Shown piece after piece: positions 40,564-49,573 of a DNA stretch of 64,000 nucleotides (its first letter is position 1; each line of letters starts with the position of its first letter). Position numbers and translations under genes: made by a program. Origin of the DNA: Bacteroides intestinalis (GTDB lineage: Bacteria > Bacteroidota > Bacteroidia > Bacteroidales > Bacteroidaceae); the NCBI RefSeq assembly GCF_902364365.1, contig NZ_CABJDN010000001.1:248001-312000 (forward strand), written 5' to 3'. The notes beneath the pieces were generated by a model that worked only from the letters and a program-made list of their open reading frames with translations, was not told where the DNA came from and did no database searches.

Positions 40564-41988
40564 TTATTTCAAATCGTCATCCGAGAAAATTTCATTGGAA
40601 AGCTTGTTGAAAGTCTTTTCAAACCAGCTGGGACCTTCTTTCTTCTTTTTCTTTTTCTCTTCTTTCTCTTTACGCTCTTTCTCCTTACGTTCCCGTTCGC
40701 GACGTTCTTTCTCTTCCTTGTCACGTTGAGCCTTGGCAGCGCGGGCGGCGGCTTCCTGTTCTTTCAGGGCTTCATCATCGCCGAACATATCGACGGGTTG
40801 TTTCGGAACAGCCGTCGTCGTAACAGCGGGTTTCACTTCTTGCAGACAGCAGTTCTCATTTCCTGCAGCAAGCAGTCCGAGCAGGGTATTCTGCATACAG
40901 TCTTTCTTCAGCACATCGTTGAAGCCGTGGATGTTGTTATGAACAAATTTGGTGGTCTTCACTTTCTCAACCTTGCTACGTTTACGGAACGCTTCTTCCA
41001 GGTTTTTCAGGTTGGCACCTCCACCAGTGAAGATGATACCGGATAATAGCTTATCCTCGTATCCTGACAGTTGAAGTTGGTTCCATACATTGGCAAGGAT
41101 TTCTTCGGCGCGTGCATCGATGATATCATTTAATACGTTAAGTTCGATGTTGCGACCGTCTTCCAAAGTACAGACTGCGGGTGTTTCTGTTTCCTCTTCT
41201 TCGTAGAGCATATCACCGTACTTCTTTTTCAGTTGTTCAGCTTCAGCCTCTTCCATTTGCAGGGCAGTGATGTCACGGGTAATATTGTTTCCACCCAGTG
41301 GCAATACACTGAGGAAGCGGAGCATGTTATTTTTATAAACCGATACAGTCGTTGTATCCGCACCGAAATCCACCAATGCACAACCCGAACGCATCTCACT
41401 TTCCGTCAGCACGGCATTCGCCAATGCTATCGGAGCGATGAGCAGGTCGGCTATTTCTATCTTAGCCTGTTCAAAGCTGTGCTCCAGATTCTTCTTAAGT
41501 GAAGCACGGGCCACAATATTCAGGAAGTTTCCTGTGATACGCTTGCCTGCCACACCTACCGGGTCGGCTTGAAGGTTATTGTCTATTTTATATTCCTGCG
41601 GGGCGACATCCAGCACACTCATGTCCATCAGGGGGACTTCGAGGTTTTCGTCGCTGATAGCGTCTACCAACTCTTGTGAGATAATCCCTTCCTCTTCCAG
41701 CACACGGCTTACCGCATTCTTTACCGTGCGCAAAGACTGTCCGCCAATGCCTACGTATACTTTGGCAATGGAGTTGTTCAACTGGCTTTCCAGCTTGTTG
41801 ATGATGGAAGTCAGAGCCTGTGCGGTCTTATCAATGTTGTAGATGACTCCTTTATGGATAAAAGAAGCGGCATCTTCACGCGCATAAGCCAGCACTTGTA
41901 TGCTTCCGTCACTGTTCTTCTTTCCTGCGATACCGGAAATCTTGGAAGAACTCAACTCGATAGCGGCGATAAATTCTGTTGTTGCCAT
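40564..41988 (-). CDS. ftsA: Cell division protein FtsA
   Basis: A 474-residue actin-like protein that anchors FtsZ to the membrane. The ATG at 41988 (MATTEFIAAIELSSSK) is preferred to one at 42021 because it matches the family N-terminus. Actin-fold motifs include CALVDFGADTTTVSVY and GIIFTGGGANLKNLEEAF. The C-terminus is unusual beside enterobacterial FtsA: a run of about 50 Lys, Glu and Arg residues (about 395-450), then an amphipathic tail WFEKTFNKLSNEIF that probably contacts the membrane. It is preceded by a heptad repeat tract and followed by ftsZ. Confidence 0.95.
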   Translation of the reverse strand: MATTEFIAAIELSSSKISGIAGKKNSDGSIQVLAYAREDAASFIHKGVIYNIDKTAQALTSIINKLESQLNNSIAKVYVGIGGQSLRTVKNAVSRVLEEEGIISQELVDAISDENLEVPLMDMSVLDVAPQEYKIDNNLQADPVGVAGKRITGNFLNIVARASLKKNLEHSFEQAKIEIADLLIAPIALANAVLTESEMRSGCALVDFGADTTTVSVYKNNMLRFLSVLPLGGNNITRDITALQMEEAEAEQLKKKYGDMLYEEEETETPAVCTLEDGRNIELNVLNDIIDARAEEILANVWNQLQLSGYEDKLLSGIIFTGGGANLKNLEEAFRKRSKVEKVKTTKFVHNNIHGFNDVLKKDCMQNTLLGLLAAGNENCCLQEVKPAVTTTAVPKQPVDMFGDDEALKEQEAAARAAKAQRDKEEKERRERERKEKERKEKEEKKKKKKEGPSWFEKTFNKLSNEIFSDDDLK

Positions 41989-42011
41989 ATCTTTTCTATT
42001 AATTATATTTT

Positions 42012-42108
42012 CATTTACCATTTACCATTTACAATGTACCATTTACCATTAAGATTGCACCACTACCCTACATAGCAAATTGTACATTGTAAATGGTAAA
42101 TTGTACAT
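42012..42108. repeat. Heptad inverted repeat between ftsQ and ftsA
   Basis: Left arm: 7-mers CATTTAC at 42012, 42019, 42026 and 42040 with AATGTAC at 42033. Right arm: TGTACAT, TGTAAAT, GGTAAAT and TGTACAT from 42081 to 42108. The arms are complementary over about four units. The right arm ends at the ftsQ stop codon. Confidence 0.8.
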
Positions 42109-42848
42109 CACTTCTCTCGCTTTGTACAGATAATCTGGTTACTAAATTCAACGCTAATACGGGAATATTTGTTCCATCCTACCTGATTTAAACCTCTTTC
42201 ATAAAAAGCTTTCATCCGTTCGAGTTTACGCTCAAAACCATCCAGCTTTCCAAGATAGATAATATGGTCGCCTACGCGAGGCACCAATTCCACGTCCTTG
42301 TCCGACAGCACATGTATCTGTTCAATCTGTGCTTCCCAGAACTTATTATTCTGCAAAAATACACCAAACTTATATAAATCCCTCATGGCAAACGACTTTT
42401 CTACTCTTCCGGTCACTATGGCAAGGTGTGCAACACACTTTGCATCGGGTGGCATCACAGTACCTTTATTGTCCAGATAGTAGTTCTCCCCGTTTGCACT
42501 TATCACTCGCAGGATTGGGATACGTTGACTGACTTCTACGCAAAGTTTACCACTGGGAGTCTTGTAGCATTCCACTTCATCAATAAGCGGATGTTTGGCA
42601 AGTTCCCGTTCCAGCGTTTTACTACGGATGCGATCTATTGGTTTACCAACAGGATAAATCCCTTTCTTCTCCAGTATGTCCGCCACTTCCTTTTTGGTGA
42701 TGAAACCCGCATAGACGGTATCTTTGATAACCAATTCCATGTCATTGCACACCTGTCCGGCAGGCTTCCGGTTGAAAGCCGAGAGAGCTACCACCAGATA
42801 GGCGATGACGAGCAGTAGGACGATAGACAATAGAATTCGTTTTAACAT
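42108..42848 (-). CDS. ftsQ: Cell division protein FtsQ
   Basis: A 246-residue bitopic membrane protein that links the division ring to septal wall synthesis. One membrane segment (about residues 5-25, LLSIVLLLVIAYLVVALSAF) is followed by a POTRA-like domain (about 40-110, DTVYAGFITKKEVADILEKK) and the FtsQ beta domain. It starts 3 bases after the murC stop. Sequence similarity to proteobacterial FtsQ is low, but position and domain pattern fit. Confidence 0.88.
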   Translation of the reverse strand: MLKRILLSIVLLLVIAYLVVALSAFNRKPAGQVCNDMELVIKDTVYAGFITKKEVADILEKKGIYPVGKPIDRIRSKTLERELAKHPLIDEVECYKTPSGKLCVEVSQRIPILRVISANGENYYLDNKGTVMPPDAKCVAHLAIVTGRVEKSFAMRDLYKFGVFLQNNKFWEAQIEQIHVLSDKDVELVPRVGDHIIYLGKLDGFERKLERMKAFYERGLNQVGWNKYSRISVEFSNQIICTKREK

Positions 42849-42851
42849 GGG

Positions 42852-44225
42852 CTATTTATTTAATAGTTTTGTGATTTCAGGGACGTAGTTGTCTATATCT
42901 CCGGCACCCAAAGTTATCAGAACTTCAATCTGCTTTTGAGATAAGAGTTCCAGTATATCCTCTTTTTTACACATGCATTTTTCAATGCCCGGTCGCAGGT
43001 TATCGTATATCAATTGGCTGGTGACACCGGGAATCGGTTGCTCACGTGCCGGGTAGATATCTACGAGAATGACTTCGTCAAGTAGTGACAGGCTGTCGGC
43101 AAATTCCTTATAGAAATCGCGCGTGCGGGTATAGAGATGTGGCTGGAAGATAGCTGTAATCTTCTTGTCCTGATACAGATCACGAATGGATTTTACACTC
43201 TGTGCTATTTCGGCTGGATGATGGGCATAGTCGCTCAGGAATACGACCTTGTCATTCTTGATCTTGAAATCGAAACGACGGTCTACTCCCCGGAAACTTG
43301 CCATACCTTGTTTGATCTCTTCGTCTGTCGCACCGTTGAGGTGGGCGAGTGCCATGGCTGCTACGCCATTCTCTATATTGATGCTGACGGGAACACCCAG
43401 TTGGATATCATTAATACGCGTGTCGGGTGCAACAAAATCGATAAAGATTTCACCATTTCCGATACGGATATTCTCTGCGTGGAAATCTCCTTCGGTACGG
43501 GCGTAACTATAGACTTTTACACCGGTCTGCACATCAGGTTTCAAAGTGATGTCCTTGTGTATAATGAGTGCACCACCCGGCTGGATAAGCGTCGTATAAT
43601 GACGAAAACTTTCCAGGTAGGCTTCTTCTGTGCCATAAATATCCAGATGGTCGGGGTCTGTGGCAGTTATTACGCTCATGTAAGGTGATAACCAGTGGAA
43701 TGAGCGGTCAAATTCATCTGCCTCGATCACAGTGTATGGACTGGACTGTGATAATAATAGGTTAGTACCATAATTCTTGGAGATACCTCCGAGGAATGCA
43801 GTACAACCGATGTGTGATTGGTAAAGCAGATGTGCTGCCATTGTACTGGTAGTTGTTTTACCATGTGTACCGGCTACACACAAGCCTTTGCTACTATGTG
43901 TGATCGTTCCTAAAACCTGTGCCCGTTTCTGAATCTCGAAACCATTGTTACGGAAATATACTAACTCGGCATGCTCTTGCGGAACAGCCGGAGTATACAC
44001 TACCAAAGTGCTCTCTGCATTCTTGCAGGCTTCAGGAATCAGATCCAAATTCTCTTCGTAATGTATCTGTGCTCCTTCTGCAATCAGGTGTTCGGTTAGT
44101 TCGCTTGAGGTACGGTCGTAGCCGGCAACGAGCTTTCCCTTTGATAAGAAGTAGCGTATCAGGGCGCTCATACCGATGCCACCGGCACCAACGAAATATA
44201 CGGATTTTATATTTTCTATATTCAT
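42852..44225 (-). CDS. murC: UDP-N-acetylmuramate-L-alanine ligase
   Basis: A 457-residue cytosolic ligase that adds the first amino acid, L-alanine, to UDP-MurNAc. The N-terminal Rossmann motif is FVGAGGIGMSALIRYFL, the ATP loop is GTHGKTTTSTMAA (about residues 119-131), and EADEFDRSF and DYAHHPAEIAQ mark the substrate and hinge regions. It lies between murG and ftsQ. A heptad repeat begins 4 bases upstream of its start codon, in the position of the ribosome binding site. Confidence 0.96.
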   Translation of the reverse strand: MNIENIKSVYFVGAGGIGMSALIRYFLSKGKLVAGYDRTSSELTEHLIAEGAQIHYEENLDLIPEACKNAESTLVVYTPAVPQEHAELVYFRNNGFEIQKRAQVLGTITHSSKGLCVAGTHGKTTTSTMAAHLLYQSHIGCTAFLGGISKNYGTNLLLSQSSPYTVIEADEFDRSFHWLSPYMSVITATDPDHLDIYGTEEAYLESFRHYTTLIQPGGALIIHKDITLKPDVQTGVKVYSYARTEGDFHAENIRIGNGEIFIDFVAPDTRINDIQLGVPVSINIENGVAAMALAHLNGATDEEIKQGMASFRGVDRRFDFKIKNDKVVFLSDYAHHPAEIAQSVKSIRDLYQDKKITAIFQPHLYTRTRDFYKEFADSLSLLDEVILVDIYPAREQPIPGVTSQLIYDNLRPGIEKCMCKKEDILELLSQKQIEVLITLGAGDIDNYVPEITKLLNK

Positions 44226-44229
44226 GTAT

Positions 44230-44299
44230 TTTAGTGTTTAGCGGTTAGTGATTAGTGATTAGCGCTGTGTGTACGGGGCTAATCACTAAACACTAATCG
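44230..44299. repeat. Heptad inverted repeat between murG and murC
   Basis: Left arm of five 7-mers (TTTAGTG, TTTAGCG, GTTAGTG, ATTAGTG, ATTAGCG; 44230-44264), right arm of three (CTAATCA, CTAAACA, CTAATCG; 44279-44299). The arms are complementary. The murG stop codon (CTA at 44293-44295) lies in the last right-arm heptad. Confidence 0.82.
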
Positions 44300-45447
44300 T
44301 TATTTATCAGTTTCAATACTTCTTTTGCAATAATGGTTGCCGAATCCGGCAAAGCCAGTTTTGCAATGTTTTCGCTCAATGTTTTCAGCTTCTCGACATC
44401 TGTGACAGTTTCAAGGGCCACAGGAACCAGATGCTTCATAGCATCTACATCTTTCACATAAATGGCGGCTTTCTTATCTACCAGTGCCAGTGCATTTTTA
44501 GTCTGATGGTCTTCTGCCACATTGGGTGAAGGCACCAGAATGACCGGTTTGTTCAGCAGGCAGAATTCTGAGATAGAACCGGCACCTGCACGGGAAATAA
44601 CCAGATCGGCAGCTGCATATGCACTTGCCATGTCTTTGATGAAATCCGTTACATACAGATTCGGGATAGCAGGAATACGTGGATTACGTATAGCTTCGCC
44701 CGTTGCGGTGGTAATGGCATCCTTGACTTGCTGGATATATATTTTTCCTGTCTGCCAGATGAACTGAATGTCGCCGTTTGCTTTTATCGTATCCAATGCA
44801 GCAATGAGGGTCTGATTGATGGTACGTGCCCCCAAACTTCCACCCAGTATCAATATTGTTTTCTTCTCCGGATTAAAGCCGAAAGAGGCTACAGCTTCTT
44901 CGCGGCTCTGTTTATTTGCTAACAGGTTCTGACGTACGGGATTCCCTGTCATGATAATCTTATCTGAGGGGAAGAATTTCTCCATTCCATCATATGCTAT
45001 GCAGATTTTACATGCTTTCTGTGCAAGCAATTTGTTTGTCACTCCTGCATAAGAATTCTGCTCTTGTATCAAAGTAGGAACTCCCATCATGCCCGCTACT
45101 TTTAATGTAGGACCACTGGCATATCCGCCTACACCTACTGCTACCTGCGGGTTAAATTCTTTCAGGATACGGCGTGCTTTCCACTGGCTACGCAACAACT
45201 TGATAATTACTGCAAAGTTCTTCCATAAGCGCTTACGGTCGAATCCTGCTACAGGCAGACCGATAATTTTATATCCTGCATCGGGCACGCGTTGCATCTC
45301 CATTCGTCCTTCTGCACCTACAAAGAGGATCTCTGCATCAGGGCGTAGTTCCTTGATGGCGTTGGCGATAGATACTGCAGGAAATATATGTCCTCCTGTA
45401 CCTCCACCACTGATGATGACGCGCGGTCCGTTATTTTTTGTTTCCAT
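44293..45447 (-). CDS. murG: MurG, lipid II-forming GlcNAc transferase
   Basis: A 384-residue peripheral membrane glycosyltransferase that turns lipid I into lipid II. The N-terminal glycine loop is ISGGGTGGHIFPAVSIA, the second is LILGGSLGARTINQTL, and the donor site shows DLVISRAGAGSISEFCLLNKP. It lies 11 bases after ftsW. Its last codons and TAG stop are part of a heptad repeat. Confidence 0.96.
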   Translation of the reverse strand: METKNNGPRVIISGGGTGGHIFPAVSIANAIKELRPDAEILFVGAEGRMEMQRVPDAGYKIIGLPVAGFDRKRLWKNFAVIIKLLRSQWKARRILKEFNPQVAVGVGGYASGPTLKVAGMMGVPTLIQEQNSYAGVTNKLLAQKACKICIAYDGMEKFFPSDKIIMTGNPVRQNLLANKQSREEAVASFGFNPEKKTILILGGSLGARTINQTLIAALDTIKANGDIQFIWQTGKIYIQQVKDAITTATGEAIRNPRIPAIPNLYVTDFIKDMASAYAAADLVISRAGAGSISEFCLLNKPVILVPSPNVAEDHQTKNALALVDKKAAIYVKDVDAMKHLVPVALETVTDVEKLKTLSENIAKLALPDSATIIAKEVLKLINND

Positions 45448-45458
45448 ATATCTTATTT

Positions 45459-46736
45459 TTATTCAAATTCAGCATCACTGTTCAATACCTTCGCCGTCGG
45501 GTCAGCAGCTGTTTGTGCATCGCTATTTGTCTCTTCGGCAGGTGCTTCTACTTGCATGGGTATTAAAGCATCGTGTTCCTTCTGTTCTTCCAGTCTGGCG
45601 GTATAGCGGCTCACACTCAGTATCATGCCGATATAAGCACAGTTGATAAGTGTAGAAGTGCCACCTTTACTGATAAGCGGAAGCGGCTGTCCGGTTACCG
45701 GGGCCAATCCTACTGCTACCATCATATTGAATATAGCTTGCGATACGAGTAGTAGTGCAATCCCTATTATAAGGAAGGCAGGGAACGTTCGTTCACACTT
45801 CTTCGCAATACGCCCGACTCGTATCAGCAGGCAGACGTAAAGGAATACGACGAAAGCTCCACCTATCAATCCCAATTCTTCGATAATGATAGCAAAGATA
45901 AAGTCAGAGAAAGCCTGGCTCAGGAAGTCGCGTTGTACCGAGTTACCCGGTCCTTTACCTACAACGTGACTCGTAGCTACAGCAATACGTGCATGTGCAA
46001 TCTGGGCATCTTTGTCTATATCGAATTTAGCAGCAGGTACCTCATTGTCATTTGTAAACTTCTCGATACGGGCACGCCATGTGTCGAAGCGGTGCAGGAA
46101 TGGCAAATCACTATTCTTGGTTAGTACAAGGAACGTTATACCTATAATTGCTACTCCAGCCAGACCGCCTGCCAGTATTAATAATTTCTTCATTGCCACT
46201 CGCCCGATGAACATCATCAGATAAACCACTCCGAAAAGCAGTGCTGCCGTCGAGAGGTTTTCCGGGGCAATCAGCAGACAAATGACACCTGTGATAATCA
46301 TGATACGCTTAAAAGCTTTCGGACTGGCTCCATCTTCGTCCTGCCCTTTCGAAAGAATAAAGGCGGTAACTATGATAACAGCCATTTTGGCTACTTCCGA
46401 AGGTTGGAACTGAACCCCCATGAAGGTCATCCAGCGTGCAGCACCGTTAATGCGTTCCATCATCATAACGAGGGCCAGCAGTACCACGGATAGTGGAAGC
46501 AGGAATACAGGAAATACCTGAAACCATTTGTAGGGGATATTGTGCATAAACACCACTACTACGGCACCCACCATCAAGATGATGCTGTGCTGTGTAATCG
46601 GCCCCCAGTGGTCACCGCTTTTATACGTCAGGGTAGACGCAGCACTGAACACTTCTACGATAGAAATGAGGCAAAGGAAAAGGAATATAATCCAGATTAC
46701 CTTATCACCTTTGAATATGCTTTTTAATAAATCCAA
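45459..46736 (-). CDS. ftsW: FtsW, septal peptidoglycan polymerase
   Basis: A 425-residue SEDS-family membrane protein with about ten membrane segments that polymerises lipid II at the septum with its partner FtsI. Family motifs include NGAARWMTFMGVQFQPSEVAK and the C-terminal PLPLISKGGTSTLINC. A polar C-terminal tail of about 50 residues follows (EAPAEETNSDAQTAADP). It lies between murD and murG in the usual dcw order. Confidence 0.95.
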   Translation of the reverse strand: MDLLKSIFKGDKVIWIIFLFLCLISIVEVFSAASTLTYKSGDHWGPITQHSIILMVGAVVVVFMHNIPYKWFQVFPVFLLPLSVVLLALVMMMERINGAARWMTFMGVQFQPSEVAKMAVIIVTAFILSKGQDEDGASPKAFKRIMIITGVICLLIAPENLSTAALLFGVVYLMMFIGRVAMKKLLILAGGLAGVAIIGITFLVLTKNSDLPFLHRFDTWRARIEKFTNDNEVPAAKFDIDKDAQIAHARIAVATSHVVGKGPGNSVQRDFLSQAFSDFIFAIIIEELGLIGGAFVVFLYVCLLIRVGRIAKKCERTFPAFLIIGIALLLVSQAIFNMMVAVGLAPVTGQPLPLISKGGTSTLINCAYIGMILSVSRYTARLEEQKEHDALIPMQVEAPAEETNSDAQTAADPTAKVLNSDAEFE

Positions 46737-46744
46737 TGCTTCGC

Positions 46745-46765
46745 AAATTAAAAATTAATAATTAA
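46745..46765. repeat. Heptad tract between murD and ftsW
   Basis: Three 7-mers in register, AAATTAA, AAATTAA and TAATTAA, fill most of the 25-base spacer. The murD stop codon (TTA at 46762-46764) lies inside the third. AT-rich, so the periodicity is less certain than elsewhere. Confidence 0.45.
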
Positions 46766-48096
46766 AGGTCTCTTACGCATGCCTTGAATTGATCGCCCCG
46801 GTCTTCATAGCTGTTGAAAAGATCGAAACTGGCACAACAAGGACTGAGTAATACGGTTTCACCCTTTTGGGCCAGACGGAATGCTGCGTCTACAGCATCC
46901 TTCATGCCGGTTTGTACATCGGCTACGGGCAATCCCATGCGATCAAAGAAGTCATGTAGCTTCTCATTGTGCAATCCCAGATAAACTAAGGCTGAACACT
47001 TCTCACGTACTAAATCTTCTATTTCCGTATAGTCATTACCTTTATCTTTTCCTCCCAGGATAAGCACGGTTTTCGTCTTCATACTTTGCAGGGCGTACCA
47101 ACAGGAATTTACGTTTGTGGCTTTAGAGTCATTGATGAACTCCACACCACGTACAGTTGCAACTTTTTCCAGGCGATGTTCCACCCCTTTAAAGTCAGAC
47201 AATGCCCGACGAATATATTCTTTCTCTATTCCGGCAAGATTGGCTGAGATACCTGCGGCGAGAGAATTGTATAAATTATGTGTACCTTGCAGGGCCAGTT
47301 TTTCTTGCTCCATGTTGAAGTCAATGGGTTCATTGATTTCAACTTCGCCGTCTTCCACATAAGCTATAGCTCCATCTTCTTTTACTGCAGAGAACGGATA
47401 AAGGTGGGCTCGCAGTCCATGCTTGTCCAGTTCCCGCTTGATGATGGGGTCATCATTCCAGAAGATGAAAGCATCTTCAGGTGTCTGGTTCTGTGTGATG
47501 CGGAATTTGGCATCCACATAATTCTGCATACAATGGTCGTAACGGTCCAGATGATCGGGTGTGATGTTCATCAGTACGGCAATATTGGCACGAAACTTAT
47601 ACATATTATCCAGTTGGAAAGAGCTGAGCTCAATCACATAATAATCATGTTGGTCTGTGGCTACCTGCAAGGCAAGGCTCTTACCTATGTTACCAGCCAA
47701 TCCCACATTCAGACCTGCACTTTTGAAAATGTGGTAAATAAGTGAGGTGGTAGTGGTCTTGCCATTTGAACCGGTAATACAGATCATTTTTGCATTGGTA
47801 TAGCGTCCCGCAAACTCTATCTCAGAGATAACAGGTGTACCTTGCTCTTTCAGTTTCAGTATCATCGGAGCGTCGTTGGGAATACCAGGGCTTTTCACCA
47901 CTTCATCCGCACTCAAAATCAGTTCCTCCGTATGCTGTCCTTCTTCCCAGGCAATACTGTACTTATCCAGCACTTCCTTATATTTATCTTTGATGGCGGA
48001 CATGTCGGATACGAATGTGTCGAAACCCTTCACTTTGGCGAGTACGGCAGCACCTGCACCGCTCTCTCCGGCTCCTAATACTACAATTCTACTCAT
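46762..48096 (-). CDS. murD: UDP-N-acetylmuramoylalanine-D-glutamate ligase
   Basis: A 444-residue cytosolic ligase that adds D-glutamate to UDP-MurNAc-L-Ala. Motifs are IVVLGAGESGAGAAVLA at the N-terminus, the ATP loop GSNGKTTTTSLIYH (about residues 109-122), NITPDHLDRYD, and FINDSKATNVNS in the C-terminal domain. It lies between mraY and ftsW. The gap to mraY holds a heptad inverted repeat. Confidence 0.96.
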   Translation of the reverse strand: MSRIVVLGAGESGAGAAVLAKVKGFDTFVSDMSAIKDKYKEVLDKYSIAWEEGQHTEELILSADEVVKSPGIPNDAPMILKLKEQGTPVISEIEFAGRYTNAKMICITGSNGKTTTTSLIYHIFKSAGLNVGLAGNIGKSLALQVATDQHDYYVIELSSFQLDNMYKFRANIAVLMNITPDHLDRYDHCMQNYVDAKFRITQNQTPEDAFIFWNDDPIIKRELDKHGLRAHLYPFSAVKEDGAIAYVEDGEVEINEPIDFNMEQEKLALQGTHNLYNSLAAGISANLAGIEKEYIRRALSDFKGVEHRLEKVATVRGVEFINDSKATNVNSCWYALQSMKTKTVLILGGKDKGNDYTEIEDLVREKCSALVYLGLHNEKLHDFFDRMGLPVADVQTGMKDAVDAAFRLAQKGETVLLSPCCASFDLFNSYEDRGDQFKACVRDL

Positions 48097-48114
48097 ATAT
48101 TCTTTAGTTATGAA

Positions 48115-48217
48115 CTACCAGCTATCAGTAGTGGCTGGAGTTGGTAGTTGCTACAAGTTTGTTATTTATCAGCAACCAGTAGCGAGCACTTGTAGCTTGT
48201 AGCTCGCGGCTGGTAGC
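48115..48217. repeat. Heptad inverted repeat between mraY and murD
   Basis: Right arm: TTGTAGC, TTGTAGC, TCGCGGC and TGGTAGC in 7-bp register (48190-48217). Left arm has the complements CTACCAGC (48115-48122) and GCTACAAG (48150-48157). The tract fills most of the 125-base spacer, and no other feature is seen in it. Confidence 0.75.
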
Positions 48218-48221
48218 TCTA

Positions 48222-49490
48222 TTATCTTATCTTTAATGTTATAATCGTTATCGCTGCCAATACAATCGTCACAATCCAGAAGCGGACTGTTATCTTTGAT
48301 TCATGGAACAGCTTGGTCGGCGTTGTGAACTTCACTGTACACCCCGGTTCTATCAGACTCATGGAAGTACGGAAATGGTCGTGAATGGGAGTTCGCTTGA
48401 ACAACCTTTGCTTAACGCCCCTTCTCTTTCCGGCTTTGTAATAGAATCGTTGCAGGATAACGGACAAGTTCTCTACCAGAAACACTCCACAAAGAATAGG
48501 TATCAGTAACTCTTTGTGTATGATAATGGCAAACACGGCAATGATACCACCGATTGTCAAACTACCCGTATCGCCCATGAATACCTGTGCAGGATATGCA
48601 TTGTACCACAGGAAACCGATCAATGCACCGATAAAGGCACAAATGAAAATTACCAGTTCCTCCGATCCGGGGATATACATGATGTTAAGGTAACTGGCAT
48701 ACGTAATGTGGCTCGATACATAGGCTAAAATACCTAATGCCAAGCCTATGATTGCCGAGTTTCCCGCTGCCATGCCGTCCATTCCGTCATTCAGATTGGC
48801 GCCATTGCTGACAGCTGTTACTACGAATATAGTAATGATTACGAATAAAACCCAACCGGCAGTTTGTGCATGCTCACCTAAGAAACCCACAAAGTCTGCG
48901 TAATCCAGGTTGTTGCTCTTAAAGAACGGAATCGTAGTCTGCGTAGACTTAATGTCTTGCCCCGCATGGATGACTTCCATTTCCTGTCCTGGTTTCTTTA
49001 CTTCAATATTCTCGCGGATAACTGCCTGTGGACTCAGGTAAAGTGTCAGCCCTACAATCAGTCCCAAACCTACCTGGCCGATAATTTTGAATTTTCCGTG
49101 CAAACCTTCCTTGTCTTTCTTGAAGATTTTGATGTAGTCATCGGCAAAGCCCAACGATCCTAACCATACTGTGGTAATCAGCATCAATATCATATAGACA
49201 TTGCTTAGTTTACCCAGCAATAGACATGGAATGAGAATGGCCACAATAATAATGACGCCTCCCATACTTGGTACACCCACTTTGTTCACTCCGAACGGGT
49301 CGATGCTGGCATCACGTTGGGTCTCTGTGATTTGTTTCCGTTTCAGCAAGTCTATAAAACGGTCACCCCAGATACTCGAGATGAGCAATGCGAGAATGAT
49401 TGCCATCAGAGCCCGGAATGATGTATAGCCAAACATGCCCGCACCGGGAATGTTATATTTGTCCAGCCATTGAAATAAGTAATATAACAT
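48222..49490 (-). CDS. mraY: MraY, phospho-MurNAc-pentapeptide transferase
   Basis: A 422-residue integral membrane enzyme with about ten membrane segments that makes lipid I on undecaprenyl phosphate. Active-site blocks are LGFADDYIKIFKKDKEGLHG (Asp pair), NGANLNDGMDGMAAG, and AYPAQVFMGDTGSL with KRTPIHDHF near the end. A loop of about 50 residues between about 175 and 225 (GQDIKSTQTTIPFFKSNN) makes it longer than the usual 360 residues, as is common in Bacteroidetes. A heptad tract begins 4 bases upstream of its start. Confidence 0.96.
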   Translation of the reverse strand: MLYYLFQWLDKYNIPGAGMFGYTSFRALMAIILALLISSIWGDRFIDLLKRKQITETQRDASIDPFGVNKVGVPSMGGVIIIVAILIPCLLLGKLSNVYMILMLITTVWLGSLGFADDYIKIFKKDKEGLHGKFKIIGQVGLGLIVGLTLYLSPQAVIRENIEVKKPGQEMEVIHAGQDIKSTQTTIPFFKSNNLDYADFVGFLGEHAQTAGWVLFVIITIFVVTAVSNGANLNDGMDGMAAGNSAIIGLALGILAYVSSHITYASYLNIMYIPGSEELVIFICAFIGALIGFLWYNAYPAQVFMGDTGSLTIGGIIAVFAIIIHKELLIPILCGVFLVENLSVILQRFYYKAGKRRGVKQRLFKRTPIHDHFRTSMSLIEPGCTVKFTTPTKLFHESKITVRFWIVTIVLAAITIITLKIR

Positions 49491-49493
49491 ATG

Positions 49494-49573
49494 ATTAGTG
49501 ATTAGTGGTTAGTGATTAGTGATTAGTGTCTTGCATTGTGATAATGCAGTTGCTAATCACTCATCACTAACCG
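49494..49573. repeat. Heptad inverted repeat between murE and mraY
   Basis: Left arm of five 7-mers (ATTAGTG four times, GTTAGTG once; 49494-49528), right arm CTAATCA, CTCATCA, CTAACCG (49553-49573). Between them TTGCATT and AATGCAG form a smaller stem. The murE stop (CTA at 49567-49569) lies in the last right-arm heptad, and the left arm occupies the mraY ribosome-binding region. Confidence 0.85.
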
